Part shown: positions 15,969-24,811 of the stretch, piece after piece
How positions within the stretch are numbered: position 1 is the first letter of the stretch
How the letters are laid out: each line of letters opens with the position of its first letter
The notes under the pieces: generated by a model
Seen by the model: only the letters and a program-made list of their open reading frames with translations
Databases searched by the model: none
What the model was told of the DNA's origin: nothing
Program-made: the position numbers and the translations under genes
Origin: Bacteroidetes bacterium UBA6491
GTDB lineage: Bacteria > Bacteroidota > Bacteroidia > NS11-12g > UBA9320
Direction of reading: 5' to 3'
Assembly (NCBI GenBank): GCA_002436505.1
Contig: DJML01000062.1
Span: forward strand, 1-25,320
DNA: 25,320 nucleotides

Positions 15969-17080
15969 TACTGCAATTTTCGTGATTTCCATTGGTATGA
16001 ACCATAAATTCCGGATAATCCGAAGAGAACGACATATGGGATGTGAAGTATCTGTGCTAATGGAGCGTATTTGAGATGTTTTCTACGCCCAAAAAATGGA
16101 ACGACAACACTAAAGAACAGTTGGTCCGCAAGAATTTTTAAAGCAAGGATACATGATGCAATGATCATTGAATGTCGTGAGCCGGACAAAATGGCCAGTA
16201 CCGGCGCCAATAATGAAATTAAATTAGTGATATATATCAGTACAACGATCCCTGCTTCATGAATGGTAGTTAAAGTAGAGGATGTTTTTGATGCCCATCG
16301 TACCCTTTGATGAAAGAATTCAGTCAAACTTTCCGGAGGGATGGAAGAGACAATTGCGGATCGTGATTTAACAAATTTTATAGCATCCGGGTATTTACGA
16401 TGGAGGCTTTTCAATAAAAAGATATCATCCCCACTTGCTTTTTTACTTTCAGAAAATGGATCTATCTCAAGAAAGACGCTTCTTCTGAACCCCATATTTG
16501 CTGCATTATTAAGCAGAGGAGTGCCTGTTCGGATGGTAGCAGCCCCGATACCGATCATGCTTATCAGGTCCAGTTCGATAAATTTATTAAAGAACCCCGG
16601 CCTTTGTAAAAATTGGACAGGGCCACTTATCATCTGGGTTTGATCATCTACGCTTCCCATCATTTCTGAGATCCAGGACTCGTTCATAATGCAATCAGCA
16701 TCCGTAGTAAGCACCCATTCGGTCCTGGCATTTTGTACCCCAAAATTTATGGCAGCCTTTTTTCCAAGCTGATTTTCCTGCAATGTTAAGATGGTTGCCT
16801 TAATGGCTGTATCTGCAAGGGCACTTGTTGCTTCATTTAAACTGTCGTCTGTAGAGTGGTCGTCAACAAGGATAAAGTGCCATTGAAAAGGATAATCTTG
16901 ATCTGCAAGGGAACTTATCAGGGAGGCGATCCGGCCTGATTCATTTCGCATTGCTGTTATTACCGTAACACTGTGCTTTTCGTCTTCATATCTGACAGGC
17001 ATGGATATATGATTCCATGCCCATGACCATCGGATCATTAACAGGCAATAAAGTATTACTACAGGAATTAGCCAGATCAT
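15968..17080 (-). CDS. Membrane glycosyltransferase, family 2
   Basis: A 370-residue protein with an N-terminal membrane helix (about 2-17), a cytoplasmic GT-A domain and hydrophobic C-terminal helices at about 277-300 and 307-325, with a further one around 345-360. Family 2 motifs are present: VTVITAMRNE at 38-47, VDDHSTD at 72-78, the DxD-type TDAD at 126-129, SGDD at 217-220 as the likely catalytic-base region, and Q259-R-V-R-W263, the QxxRW motif of processive or membrane-linked enzymes. It probably moves a sugar from a nucleotide-sugar to a lipid or growing glycan at the inner membrane; donor and acceptor are unknown. Its start overlaps the upstream flippase-like gene by 4 bases (ATGA) and its stop overlaps the next start (TAATG). 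Confidence 0.88.
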   Translation of the reverse strand: MIWLIPVVILYCLLMIRWSWAWNHISMPVRYEDEKHSVTVITAMRNESGRIASLISSLADQDYPFQWHFILVDDHSTDDSLNEATSALADTAIKATILTLQENQLGKKAAINFGVQNARTEWVLTTDADCIMNESWISEMMGSVDDQTQMISGPVQFLQRPGFFNKFIELDLISMIGIGAATIRTGTPLLNNAANMGFRRSVFLEIDPFSESKKASGDDIFLLKSLHRKYPDAIKFVKSRSAIVSSIPPESLTEFFHQRVRWASKTSSTLTTIHEAGIVVLIYITNLISLLAPVLAILSGSRHSMIIASCILALKILADQLFFSVVVPFFGRRKHLKYAPLAQILHIPYVVLFGLSGIYGSYQWKSRKLQ

Positions 17081-18102
17081 TTTTTAAGCGCAATTTTTAT
17101 TCTCCATACCGTGAATGTTCCGATGAGCGCCGGTAAAATTACATTTATAAGCCAAACGAGTGTCCCTGCCAGGATCAGATCCGGTTCAGACGCTTTGTTG
17201 TACATGATCTGGGCAAGGATCAATCCTCTCGTACCAACTTCACTAACACCGATCGTAGGGATCAGGGTAATGGCGAAAAAATACAAAGGCACCAGGTACA
17301 ACATTTCAAGAACCGATGGGGTGGAGGTAAATTCTACCACGGCATACATCACAAGTGCCATTTGGGAGCAAAAAACGACGAACCTTACTGACGACCACAT
17401 AAGTGCATAACCTAGTTCTTTGGTACTATAAGAGGCACAGGAATGAAAGAAGCGGATCAGGTTTTTCGGTAATTTTCTTTTTTCAAACCACTGAAAGACT
17501 TTCGATGACCTGAAGTAAACAAACAATGAAATTACCAAAAGCAAAAAACTTGCAGGTATTAATACGACGTTTGGAACCAGCAGAATTCCAGGGTTGATTA
17601 TCGTAAAGATCATCAGTCCTAAAAGCCCGAATATTATGGTCACAGCGAGTTGACTTATACTTCCGACGATAGAAGCAGTTACACCCTGAATTCTTTTTTT
17701 AGGCGGCAGATACAGAATTCTGCCTCCAAATTCACCAACGCGATTTGGCGTGAAAAAACTTACGGAGACGCCTGTCATTATTGCCTGAAATGACCTAAAA
17801 AATGAGATGATATGAAACTTTTTAAGCAGATATTTCCATTTAATAGTTTCCAGGGCCCAGTTAACAGGCATAAAGGCGATCACGAGCCAGATAATTTCAC
17901 TCCCTGATTCCAGACGCGCTTTAAATTGAGGAATGAGCTCCGGGAATGACCGACGATGGAACAATTCAAGGTAAATGAACCCGAACGTTAGGATAAGGAT
18001 GACGATCTTGATCAACTTACCGGCAAATTTCAAATCTGGGATTTTCAATGATTCGACTGCGAAGTTGGTAAATAATTTCATTTCAAAAACAAATGGTTGC
18101 AT
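17077..18102 (-). CDS. Flippase-like integral membrane protein (lysylphosphatidylglycerol synthase TM / UPF0104 family)
   Basis: A 341-residue protein with about eight hydrophobic segments and no soluble domain. It matches the transmembrane region family named after MprF, also found in glycolipid-related proteins of Bacteria and Archaea. The conserved segment VSVSFFTPNRVGEFGGRILYL (about residues 111-131) is the family hallmark TPxRxGE. LIPTIGVSEVGTRGLIL near residue 290 is the second conserved loop. Members with no synthase domain are thought to flip or help transfer lipid-linked substrates. Directly coupled to a membrane glycosyltransferase, it may move that enzyme's product. ATGs at 18102 and 18081 are possible; the former overlaps the longest ruvC frame by 10 bases, so the true start may be 18081. 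Confidence 0.85.
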   Translation of the reverse strand: MQPFVFEMKLFTNFAVESLKIPDLKFAGKLIKIVILILTFGFIYLELFHRRSFPELIPQFKARLESGSEIIWLVIAFMPVNWALETIKWKYLLKKFHIISFFRSFQAIMTGVSVSFFTPNRVGEFGGRILYLPPKKRIQGVTASIVGSISQLAVTIIFGLLGLMIFTIINPGILLVPNVVLIPASFLLLVISLFVYFRSSKVFQWFEKRKLPKNLIRFFHSCASYSTKELGYALMWSSVRFVVFCSQMALVMYAVVEFTSTPSVLEMLYLVPLYFFAITLIPTIGVSEVGTRGLILAQIMYNKASEPDLILAGTLVWLINVILPALIGTFTVWRIKIALKK

Positions 18103-18116
18103 CTTTGTTCGGGCCT

Positions 18117-18698
18117 ATGGCAGAGTCAAGGGTAATAGATCAGGATTTTGACAAGATCATTCTGGGAATTGATCCCGGGACAAATCTGTTGGGTTACGGT
18201 ATTCTGGGTATTCAGGGTAAAAAGCAGGTAATGATTAGCCTTGGAGTGATAGAATTGCATAAGTACAGCAGTCATGCCATGAAGCTGAAAAAGATCTTTG
18301 AGCGTTGTTTGTCCATTATCGACATGTACCATCCAGACGAGGTGGCACTCGAAGCACCTTTCTTTGGCAAGAATGTTCAGAGCATGTTAAAACTGGGAAG
18401 GGCTCAGGGAGTGGTAATGGCAGCTGCATTGTACCGTGATCTGCCGATATTTGAATACGCACCTAAAAGAGTAAAGCAGGCCATAACCGGCAAAGGGTCG
18501 GCAAGTAAGGAGCAGGTCGCAGGGATGGTGGCTAACTTGCTGAACATAAAAGAGTTACCAAAAACATTTGATTCTACAGACGCAATGGCCGTTGCATTTT
18601 GCCATTATTTTAGTTCCGGTGGTCCGGAGACCGGTACGAAGAGTTACTCAGGATGGGGTGCATTTTTGAAGGATAATCCGGACAGAGTCAAAGATTAA
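18117..18698 (+). CDS. ruvC: Holliday junction resolvase RuvC
   Basis: A RuvC-type crossover junction endonuclease of 193 residues from the ATG at 18117 (201 residues if the in-frame ATG at 18093 is used). Catalytic acids are visible: the Asp in ILGIDPGTNLLGYG, the Glu in VALEAPFFGKN and the Asp pair in FDSTDAMAVAFCHY. KLGRAQGVVMAAA and VKQAITGKGSASKEQV are typical DNA-binding or dimer segments. RuvC cuts four-way junctions after RuvAB branch migration; ruvA and ruvB are not in the window. I prefer 18117 because the next residues (MAESRVIDQDFDKIILG) lead into the fold and a near-consensus box (CATCTTTG, 18100-18107) precedes it. The last 4 bases overlap the end of the HIT gene on the other strand. 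Confidence 0.92.
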   Translation: MAESRVIDQDFDKIILGIDPGTNLLGYGILGIQGKKQVMISLGVIELHKYSSHAMKLKKIFERCLSIIDMYHPDEVALEAPFFGKNVQSMLKLGRAQGVVMAAALYRDLPIFEYAPKRVKQAITGKGSASKEQVAGMVANLLNIKELPKTFDSTDAMAVAFCHYFSSGGPETGTKSYSGWGAFLKDNPDRVKD

Positions 18699-19099
18699 AC
18701 ATCAGCACCAATCGCCTGACGGATCTCTGATGCTATTTTAGCAAATTCTTCCTGGGTAAAAGACTTTCTCTGGTTAGCAAAACTCAGATCAGATTCTTTT
18801 GAGATAGGGATGAGGTGAATATGTGCATGCGGTACTTCCAGGCCTATCACAACAACACCTATTCTGTTGCAAGAGACAACCTTTTTAATGCCTTTTGCTA
18901 CAATTTTTGCAAAAATATTCAGTCCTGCCAGCGTCTCATCGTCAAGGTCAAAAATGTAGTCAACTTCCTTCTTTGGGATGATCAGGGTGTGCCCTTTCTG
19001 AAGAGGGGAGATGTCGAGCAGGGCTATATAATCATTGGTCTCAGCCACCTTATGACCAGGAATTTCCCCGTTTATTATTTTGGTGAATATTGAGGCCAT
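18695..19099 (-). CDS. HIT family (histidine triad) nucleotide-binding protein
   Basis: A 134-residue HIT-fold hydrolase. The triad motif HAHIHLIP gives H91, H93 and H95, with H93 expected as the nucleophile. The N-terminal IFTKIINGEIPGHKVAE and the ISPLQKGHTLIIPKKEV segment are typical of the Hint branch. The family hydrolyses phosphoramidate or AMP-linked nucleotides; the physiological substrate is usually unknown. The gene starts 4 bases after greA ends, so the two form an operon. Its 3' end overlaps ruvC by 4 bases, tail to tail. Confidence 0.93.
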   Translation of the reverse strand: MASIFTKIINGEIPGHKVAETNDYIALLDISPLQKGHTLIIPKKEVDYIFDLDDETLAGLNIFAKIVAKGIKKVVSCNRIGVVVIGLEVPHAHIHLIPISKESDLSFANQRKSFTQEEFAKIASEIRQAIGADV

Positions 19100-19103
19100 A
19101 GGA

Positions 19104-19577
19104 TCAGGTCAAGATGTCTACAATTTCAAATGCGATCACGCCTGCAGGAGCGTTAACTTCCACTTTTTCTCCTTTCTTCTTGCCCAACAACGCTTTACCT
19201 ATTGGTGATTTAGAAGATATTTTACCGCTTTTAAGATCTGCTTCTTTTTCAGAAACAATCGTATATTCAACTTCCCGATTGATCTTCTTATTCAGAAGTC
19301 GTACAGTACTAAGGATACCAACTTTAGATTTATCCAGTTTCGACGGGTCAAGGATTCTCGAGTTTGCAAGAAGTTCTTCCAGTTTACTTATTTTCATTTC
19401 CAAAAGGCCCTGCGCTTCTTTGGCTGCATCATATTCCGCGTTCTCCGAAAGGTCACCCTTATCGCGAGCTTCTGCAATCTGCTTGGAAATACCGGGTCTT
19501 TCAACTTTCTTCAGCTGTTCGATTTCCTTCAATAGGTTCTCATACCCTTCTTTTGACATGTAATTTATGTCCGACAT
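19104..19577 (-). CDS. greA: Transcription elongation factor GreA
   Basis: A 157-residue protein of normal GreA length. The N-terminal half is the coiled coil that enters the RNA polymerase secondary channel. Its tip carries the acidic pair in AEARDKGDLSENAEYDAAKE (D41 and E44 region), needed to stimulate transcript cleavage. The C-terminal FKBP-like domain has the typical KISSKSPIGKALLGKKKGEKVEVNAP. GreA rescues backtracked polymerase. The start is MSDINYMSKEGYE; an internal ATG 18 bases later is less likely but possible. It heads a two-gene unit with the HIT gene. Confidence 0.95.
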   Translation of the reverse strand: MSDINYMSKEGYENLLKEIEQLKKVERPGISKQIAEARDKGDLSENAEYDAAKEAQGLLEMKISKLEELLANSRILDPSKLDKSKVGILSTVRLLNKKINREVEYTIVSEKEADLKSGKISSKSPIGKALLGKKKGEKVEVNAPAGVIAFEIVDILT

Positions 19578-19659
19578 AATGCTAAAATTTAATCAAATCC
19601 TTTTAAGGTTTTGGCAAATAGAAGTGATCAAGCTTCAATGCGACTTACCCTGTTACCTT

Positions 19660-19698
19660 ATAAAAAATATTGCATCCACCCTCGGGAGGCGAATGCAA
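19660..19698 (-). terminator. Intrinsic terminator of the PorV-like operon
   Basis: Minus strand: TTGCATTCGCC - 7-base loop - GGTGGATGCAA makes an 11-bp stem including two G-U pairs, followed by TATTTTTTATAA. On the plus strand the same two positions become A-C mismatches, so the hairpin is built to act in minus-strand RNA, just after the PorV-like stop codon. Confidence 0.82.
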
Positions 19699-19722
19699 TA
19701 AAACAAATTTATGAAAATAAGT

Positions 19723-20817
19723 TTAGAGTCTCAGTCTGACACCTACAGAGTGCGTTCCTTTGAAAGGGTTGCTATGCCTGTAGCTGTAGTCAATTGCAAA
19801 TTTAGAGGTACCTTCTTTGTTCAACGCGAACTCATACGCAACACCTGCTGAAAGCCCTGTGTGAACGCTTGTTCTCGTATCGTAATCAAAACCACCATCT
19901 TCCAAAGCATATCCAGCACGAACCATGAATTGACTTTTAAAAGCATATTCTGCTCCAAAAGTGAACTGGTTCCTCTGGTAAGCATACGATGTAAAGTTCA
20001 AAGCACTTGTCAGCCTGTGATAGTAGGTCTCTCTGGTCTTATCCAACCTGAAATCATAGGAGGCACCGATATTGATCAGTGTTGGCAAGCCATATCCCTG
20101 TGATCTCTGGTAGAATGACATTTCACTTGAATTCTGATTGTTGGTTGCTTTGAAGGAAAGACCGTCGCCGGCAAATTTTGTGTCAGGACCAACATTCTTC
20201 AGCGATATTCCAAATTTGATATCATCTTTCTTTAACGGGTCTTTTTTATCAGCAGTGGCATAATAACTAATTCCCGCATCTATCGCTATCCCTGTTGAGT
20301 TTGCGTTCGGGAGCGATTCGTTATGAACACGCACAAGAACACCACCGGAAATAGACGCTGTAAATTTCTTGGAATAAGCCATTGCAATATTTGTCAGTCT
20401 TGGATTTACAGAGCCGATACCTCCTTCAGGAAGTTCAGTTGTAGTGATCTCAATTTCTCCCAGGTTGGTGGTTGTGAGACTGAGTCCCAGCACACCTTCC
20501 TGCGAACCGATAGGCTGTGCAAATCCAAACGAATTCATTGAAATGCCTGTTCCTGACAGCCAGTTTGTATTTGAGAAGAGTATTTCGGTGCCTTTGGCCC
20601 GTGCTAATCCTCCAAGGTTCATATAGATCGCTTCGACACCTGTAATGCTGCTAACGCTTGCCCAACCCATTCCGGATGAAGCCGCAAAGCCGTTCATTAC
20701 AAGTTGTCCGGCACCTGCCTGTCCTATCCGATCCGGGTTACCGGCGAAAGACGGTGCTGCCAATCCAATGATCAGCCCAAATATTCCTGATTTTATTACT
20801 AATTTCATATTAATCAT
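19723..20817 (-). CDS. PorV/PorQ-family outer-membrane beta-barrel protein
   Basis: A 364-residue protein with a signal peptide (hydrophobic core at about 9-22, likely cut at SFAGNP). Residues from about 26 on, DRIGQAGAGQLVMNGFAAS then SITGVEAIYMNLGGLARAKGTEI, match the FadL-like barrel of the PorV/PorQ family: a small N-terminal plug-like region and then many beta strands, ending HSVGVRLRL. PorV proteins help type IX secretion substrates leave the outer membrane and pass them to the attachment complex. Paralogues are often placed next to particular cargo genes, as here: it follows the 1322-residue exported protein by 10 bases and precedes a terminator. Whether this copy is the general PorV or a cargo-dedicated paralogue is unknown; the context favours the latter. 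Confidence 0.88.
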   Translation of the reverse strand: MINMKLVIKSGIFGLIIGLAAPSFAGNPDRIGQAGAGQLVMNGFAASSGMGWASVSSITGVEAIYMNLGGLARAKGTEILFSNTNWLSGTGISMNSFGFAQPIGSQEGVLGLSLTTTNLGEIEITTTELPEGGIGSVNPRLTNIAMAYSKKFTASISGGVLVRVHNESLPNANSTGIAIDAGISYYATADKKDPLKKDDIKFGISLKNVGPDTKFAGDGLSFKATNNQNSSEMSFYQRSQGYGLPTLINIGASYDFRLDKTRETYYHRLTSALNFTSYAYQRNQFTFGAEYAFKSQFMVRAGYALEDGGFDYDTRTSVHTGLSAGVAYEFALNKEGTSKFAIDYSYRHSNPFKGTHSVGVRLRL

Positions 20818-20827
20818 CTTCTTACTA

Positions 20828-23800
20828 TTAGAATGAATCCAGATCCAGTTCTCTCATTATCCCTAACCATTTAACAACCGCTTCCCCGTACGTATCACTT
20901 TTTACGTGAATCAGGTATGTGCCGCTGGCTACAGGCACACGAGCTGCATTTTTAAGATCCCACTGTAGTTCTGTTGACGGATCATCCTTATTGATCCTTC
21001 TTACCAGGGCACCATCAATAGTATAAATGGAGACCACACATTTTTCAGGGAGATTCGTGATCTTAATTCTGTTATCTACAGGACTAGATTCGTAAGCTGA
21101 GAATGCGAAATAAGGATTCGGTACCGCTCTGATCTCATCCATAGATGACTCCCCTAGAGGAACTGATTTTTCAGTGAATACTGCATCAGTGTTAAAGGTG
21201 TATCTTGGATTCCTGTCGTTTGTAATACGCGGGTCAAATGGTGGCTGATCAGGATTGTCGTATGGGTTGTAGAAAGTATATGGCTTGTTCACCCTTAATT
21301 TAAAAGTCAATTCTGTAGGAGGAACAGGCATATTGTTGCCGTTCAACTTCATTTTATAACCCTGTGCCATGTAAGCAGGTATCAACCAGCTGCACTGGAA
21401 CATTACTTTATTGTTCATGTGAATGTCCTTGTTGAACCCTGTGCCATTAATGATATCCATATAATGCTTGCATTCGTCGTATTCGGTAGCACCATCAAAT
21501 AGAACTGGGTTAAAGCCCTTGTTGTAACCCATGATATAGATATAGTGTCGACCACCGAAAGATGGGTAACCAGGAGTATATTGACCGCCGTCATCCGTTG
21601 GATTCCATTTCATGTCATCTCCGTTATTCCCCTTTTGGTAAGAGTCTTCACCAATAATGATATTAAGTCTTTTGCCTGTTTCGAGGTCAATTGCGTAACC
21701 TGGGAACCAGCTTCGGCCTTTCTCAGATGTATTCACACTGCCGTCCTTGTTAAGAGAGAAGTGGTCTCGTATATCGAATTTGCTGACACCTCCCTCATTT
21801 AGGCTAGGTTCTTCACCTAATTCCAGTACAAGTACCTTGGTCCACTTTGATTCATCAGGTGTTAGTACAATGTCTACACTGCTGATATTGCTGATATATC
21901 CCCATTCGTTCGGTGTACGTGCACCATCGAAGGCAGGGCCCTGGTTTAAATTATCAGCTCTTCCTGCGCCGGATCCTCTGTTTCTTGAAGCAAGTCTGTA
22001 AGGAGCAAGCCTTCCGTCCCAGATCTTCTCATAGATCTCGAATTGATCGATGGAATTTGTAGTATTCGGCAAGAAGTAATCCTGCCATGAAGGATCAGGA
22101 TTGGTACTTAGTTCATTCCTTCCAACGGAACCAGAACGAATCCAGTCATACCATCCAATACTGTTCCTGTTCGGATTGTCAATATCCGGAATAGCTGTCA
22201 TCCATTGCCTGCTGTTATCTTCCCACTTTACTTCCCAGGAGATCAATCCATTGTTTTTGTCAATGGCGTTGCCAGGAACAAGTACCTGCTTGATCTGTAC
22301 GGCAAGTCCCCAGTTTTGCAATTCAGATGTAGCGTCATTTGATACAATAAGTTGTTCGTTGTCAACATCAATAGTATAGTCTGAGAAAATGGTATCATTA
22401 TCGTTGTCATCTGTAGGGTTGTTCAATGCTATAAGCATCCAGTTTGTGTTTTCGGGAACAACGCCATTTCTTCTGAGAACATCAGAAGGGATCGGATCTT
22501 CCAGAAGAATGAATTCGAAATCACCTTTAGGTACTTTCAAAGGATCAACAACTTTAATGTTTACCGGTCCGAATCCTTCTTTATAGATTGGATTGGAAAT
22601 TTCACCTTCTGAAAGAATTGTATTGATGCTCGCCTGGGTAAGTTCAATATGCTGACCTCCGTTTCCATATCCTTCAAGCCTTTGCAATTCAGGAATGGAG
22701 CCATAAGGACCGTTTATCTGAGTTCCAAATGGTTTCTGAGGAGTGACATTGATGAATTTCACATCACCCCCTTCCAGGTATTCCTCATTGGGGTGGCCCG
22801 GAAGTGCGGCATATGAAATAATCATGTAATAGTACGTCTTGTTATTCACAAGGGTTTTATTACTGCTTGTCGAGAAAAGATCCTCAGTAATTGAGAGCGA
22901 GTGAATCAGTCCGTTGTTGGGACCTTCAATTTTTAATTTTGGCAACGGCTGTCCCAGTTCAGGGTCAAATTCCATGTTTACCAGTCGTACAATATCGTCT
23001 TTAAGATCACAGCTGAACACCTCCCTTACTTTATCAATATCACCGATGTCACCTGTACCGACTGTTGCATCAGCAAGCTGGTAAATTCGATAGCCCTGGA
23101 AAACATATTCGTATTCCTCTCCGTCGAGTTCAACTTTTTCTTTGTAGCGTTCTACCTTGTCATTGTTTGTATTTGTGAACAACAGAATTACTTCTCTGTT
23201 CAACTCCTTAGCGATGACATCCGGAGTATTCGGACCACTGACAAGGTTGAAGCAGTTGTCAAAGATATTTTGTGCTTTTCTGCTAGCCTCGCGTAAAAGT
23301 TCCAGTGATCCTGATGAACCGCCTGAACTGGTGCGTGCCCAAACGACACCAACTGTGATCGTATTAACTGCACCTGGTTTCAGGACGAATGGTCCGGAAG
23401 TCTGAAGGAACCTTCTGTCAGCAGGTGTGTTTCCTGCTGATTGCTCATCCCAGTTAGGACAGAGGGTATTGTTAGGATCTGAATTTCCAGGGAAGATATA
23501 ATCCGAAGGAACAGAACCTGTTCTACCGTTCTTACAATCCTGCGTTATAGGGTCTCCGTTCTTCCAAAGACCTCTCAGGTAATTATAGTAATGAATAGGA
23601 GATTGCGGGTTACCAAAGTTGGTGAAGTCATTATCGTAATACACAAACTTGGACATACCCAGTTCAATGGAAGTATCAACCCCATTTATGGTTGTATCTT
23701 TTTTCGGCCCCTGGAAGAAATCAACCCCTACAGAAGGAGGGTTAAGTCCATAACCAAGAATACCTTCGTCGTTGTCATCGCCATTGTAGCAGAAACCAAG

Positions 23801-24796
23801 ACTCATTCCTACATCACAACCAACATAATCGTCAGCATAATTTCCAAGATCCGGGTCAACCCATTGTCCGAAATAGGTGTTTTCCAATATGTTGGAACCA
23901 CGGTTGATAATACGCGTGGTGTAAAATGTCATATTGTTGATCTCATCATTTCTTTTGTAGGCAAATGCAGTTGTTTGAAGTTCGACACCAATAGGCAAAG
24001 CCTGGGTCTCGGTGTGAATGTTACCCCTGTCATTGTAAACGAACCATAACATCTGATCCGGCTGATCAGCAGGAGTATTCGCTGATGCGTCTATTTCAAC
24101 ACCACGGCATTCTGTATGAAGTACAGGGTAATCTCCCTCTTCAGGATTGTACTGGTCGTCGCCATTAACATCAAAGAACGGGGCCAGATTATATGGTGTA
24201 TTCAGTCCATTACCGTGAGCAGGCCATGATGCAACATTTGGAGCATCTGGCAATGCAAGTGCATAGTTTCCGCCATTTTCTTCACCGGCATCAACAAACC
24301 TGACAATTTCTTCTTTGCTGACCTTATAGATCGCATCGTAAGCTTTACAACGCAATTCATTTGTTGTGGCTGTTACTGTATCAAGAGGTCCTGGCCAGAA
24401 GTCTGAACCGCTTTGACGATAGGTCATTGCAGCCAGTTTCAGAACTCCTTCGTCTTCTCCGCCGATCCATATTGAACCTGCAAACAGAGAATTTTTTCTT
24501 ACAGCATTCTCAACATCAAGGATCTTAGGGATCTCATACCTTGCGCTGGAAAGGTCCCACCACATATCACCACCATTCAGGATACGGGTTCTGACGTTAT
24601 TAATATCAAGATCGGCACTGGCGGATGCAGGTTCGCATTCGATAGCGAACTTCATCAGGCCATGGCTTTTCTTAGTTGAGATCTCAGTTGTTTGATGGGG
24701 TGACTTTTCTGTAACATTCTCTTTGGCAAAAGTTGAGAATGTAAAGCCCGTTAAGGCAGCCAACATCAATATATGTTTCATCTTTTTCATTTTCAA
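20828..24796 (-). CDS. Large exported protein with type IX secretion-like C-terminal domain
   Basis: A 1322-residue protein with a signal peptide (MKMKKMKHILMLAALTGFTFSTFA). The N-terminal region carries GGDMWWDLSSARYEIPK at about 75-91 and SLFAGSIWIGG at 103-113, followed by TYRQSGSDFWPGPLD. I recognise this as a recurring large protein of Bacteroidota, not as a named family. D209-V-N-G-D-D ... E-G-D222 resembles a calcium-binding EF-hand/dockerin-like loop. The middle is a long beta-rich region of uncertain domains. The last 100 residues (IRAVPNPYFAF ... LPEKCVVSIYTIDGALVRRI ... VASGTYLIHVKS) resemble the FlgD/type IX sorting fold, but with an extra tail ending WLGIMRELDLDSF. It lies between a TonB-receptor-like gene (15-base gap) and a PorV-like gene (10-base gap), so it is probably surface-displayed or secreted through PorV. 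No enzymatic motif was seen. Confidence 0.85.
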   Translation of the reverse strand: MKMKKMKHILMLAALTGFTFSTFAKENVTEKSPHQTTEISTKKSHGLMKFAIECEPASASADLDINNVRTRILNGGDMWWDLSSARYEIPKILDVENAVRKNSLFAGSIWIGGEDEGVLKLAAMTYRQSGSDFWPGPLDTVTATTNELRCKAYDAIYKVSKEEIVRFVDAGEENGGNYALALPDAPNVASWPAHGNGLNTPYNLAPFFDVNGDDQYNPEEGDYPVLHTECRGVEIDASANTPADQPDQMLWFVYNDRGNIHTETQALPIGVELQTTAFAYKRNDEINNMTFYTTRIINRGSNILENTYFGQWVDPDLGNYADDYVGCDVGMSLGFCYNGDDNDEGILGYGLNPPSVGVDFFQGPKKDTTINGVDTSIELGMSKFVYYDNDFTNFGNPQSPIHYYNYLRGLWKNGDPITQDCKNGRTGSVPSDYIFPGNSDPNNTLCPNWDEQSAGNTPADRRFLQTSGPFVLKPGAVNTITVGVVWARTSSGGSSGSLELLREASRKAQNIFDNCFNLVSGPNTPDVIAKELNREVILLFTNTNNDKVERYKEKVELDGEEYEYVFQGYRIYQLADATVGTGDIGDIDKVREVFSCDLKDDIVRLVNMEFDPELGQPLPKLKIEGPNNGLIHSLSITEDLFSTSSNKTLVNNKTYYYMIISYAALPGHPNEEYLEGGDVKFINVTPQKPFGTQINGPYGSIPELQRLEGYGNGGQHIELTQASINTILSEGEISNPIYKEGFGPVNIKVVDPLKVPKGDFEFILLEDPIPSDVLRRNGVVPENTNWMLIALNNPTDDNDNDTIFSDYTIDVDNEQLIVSNDATSELQNWGLAVQIKQVLVPGNAIDKNNGLISWEVKWEDNSRQWMTAIPDIDNPNRNSIGWYDWIRSGSVGRNELSTNPDPSWQDYFLPNTTNSIDQFEIYEKIWDGRLAPYRLASRNRGSGAGRADNLNQGPAFDGARTPNEWGYISNISSVDIVLTPDESKWTKVLVLELGEEPSLNEGGVSKFDIRDHFSLNKDGSVNTSEKGRSWFPGYAIDLETGKRLNIIIGEDSYQKGNNGDDMKWNPTDDGGQYTPGYPSFGGRHYIYIMGYNKGFNPVLFDGATEYDECKHYMDIINGTGFNKDIHMNNKVMFQCSWLIPAYMAQGYKMKLNGNNMPVPPTELTFKLRVNKPYTFYNPYDNPDQPPFDPRITNDRNPRYTFNTDAVFTEKSVPLGESSMDEIRAVPNPYFAFSAYESSPVDNRIKITNLPEKCVVSIYTIDGALVRRINKDDPSTELQWDLKNAARVPVASGTYLIHVKSDTYGEAVVKWLGIMRELDLDSF

Positions 24797-24811
24797 TTCT
24801 TAAATATGCGG

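Noticed and set aside
19114..19563. 149-residue plus-strand open frame opposite greA
   Set aside because: It is a full-length antisense shadow of greA; its serine- and leucine-rich composition is what reversed greA codons give.
23591..24049. 152-residue plus-strand open frame opposite the large exported protein
   Set aside because: Antisense shadow with no start signal or recognisable domain.
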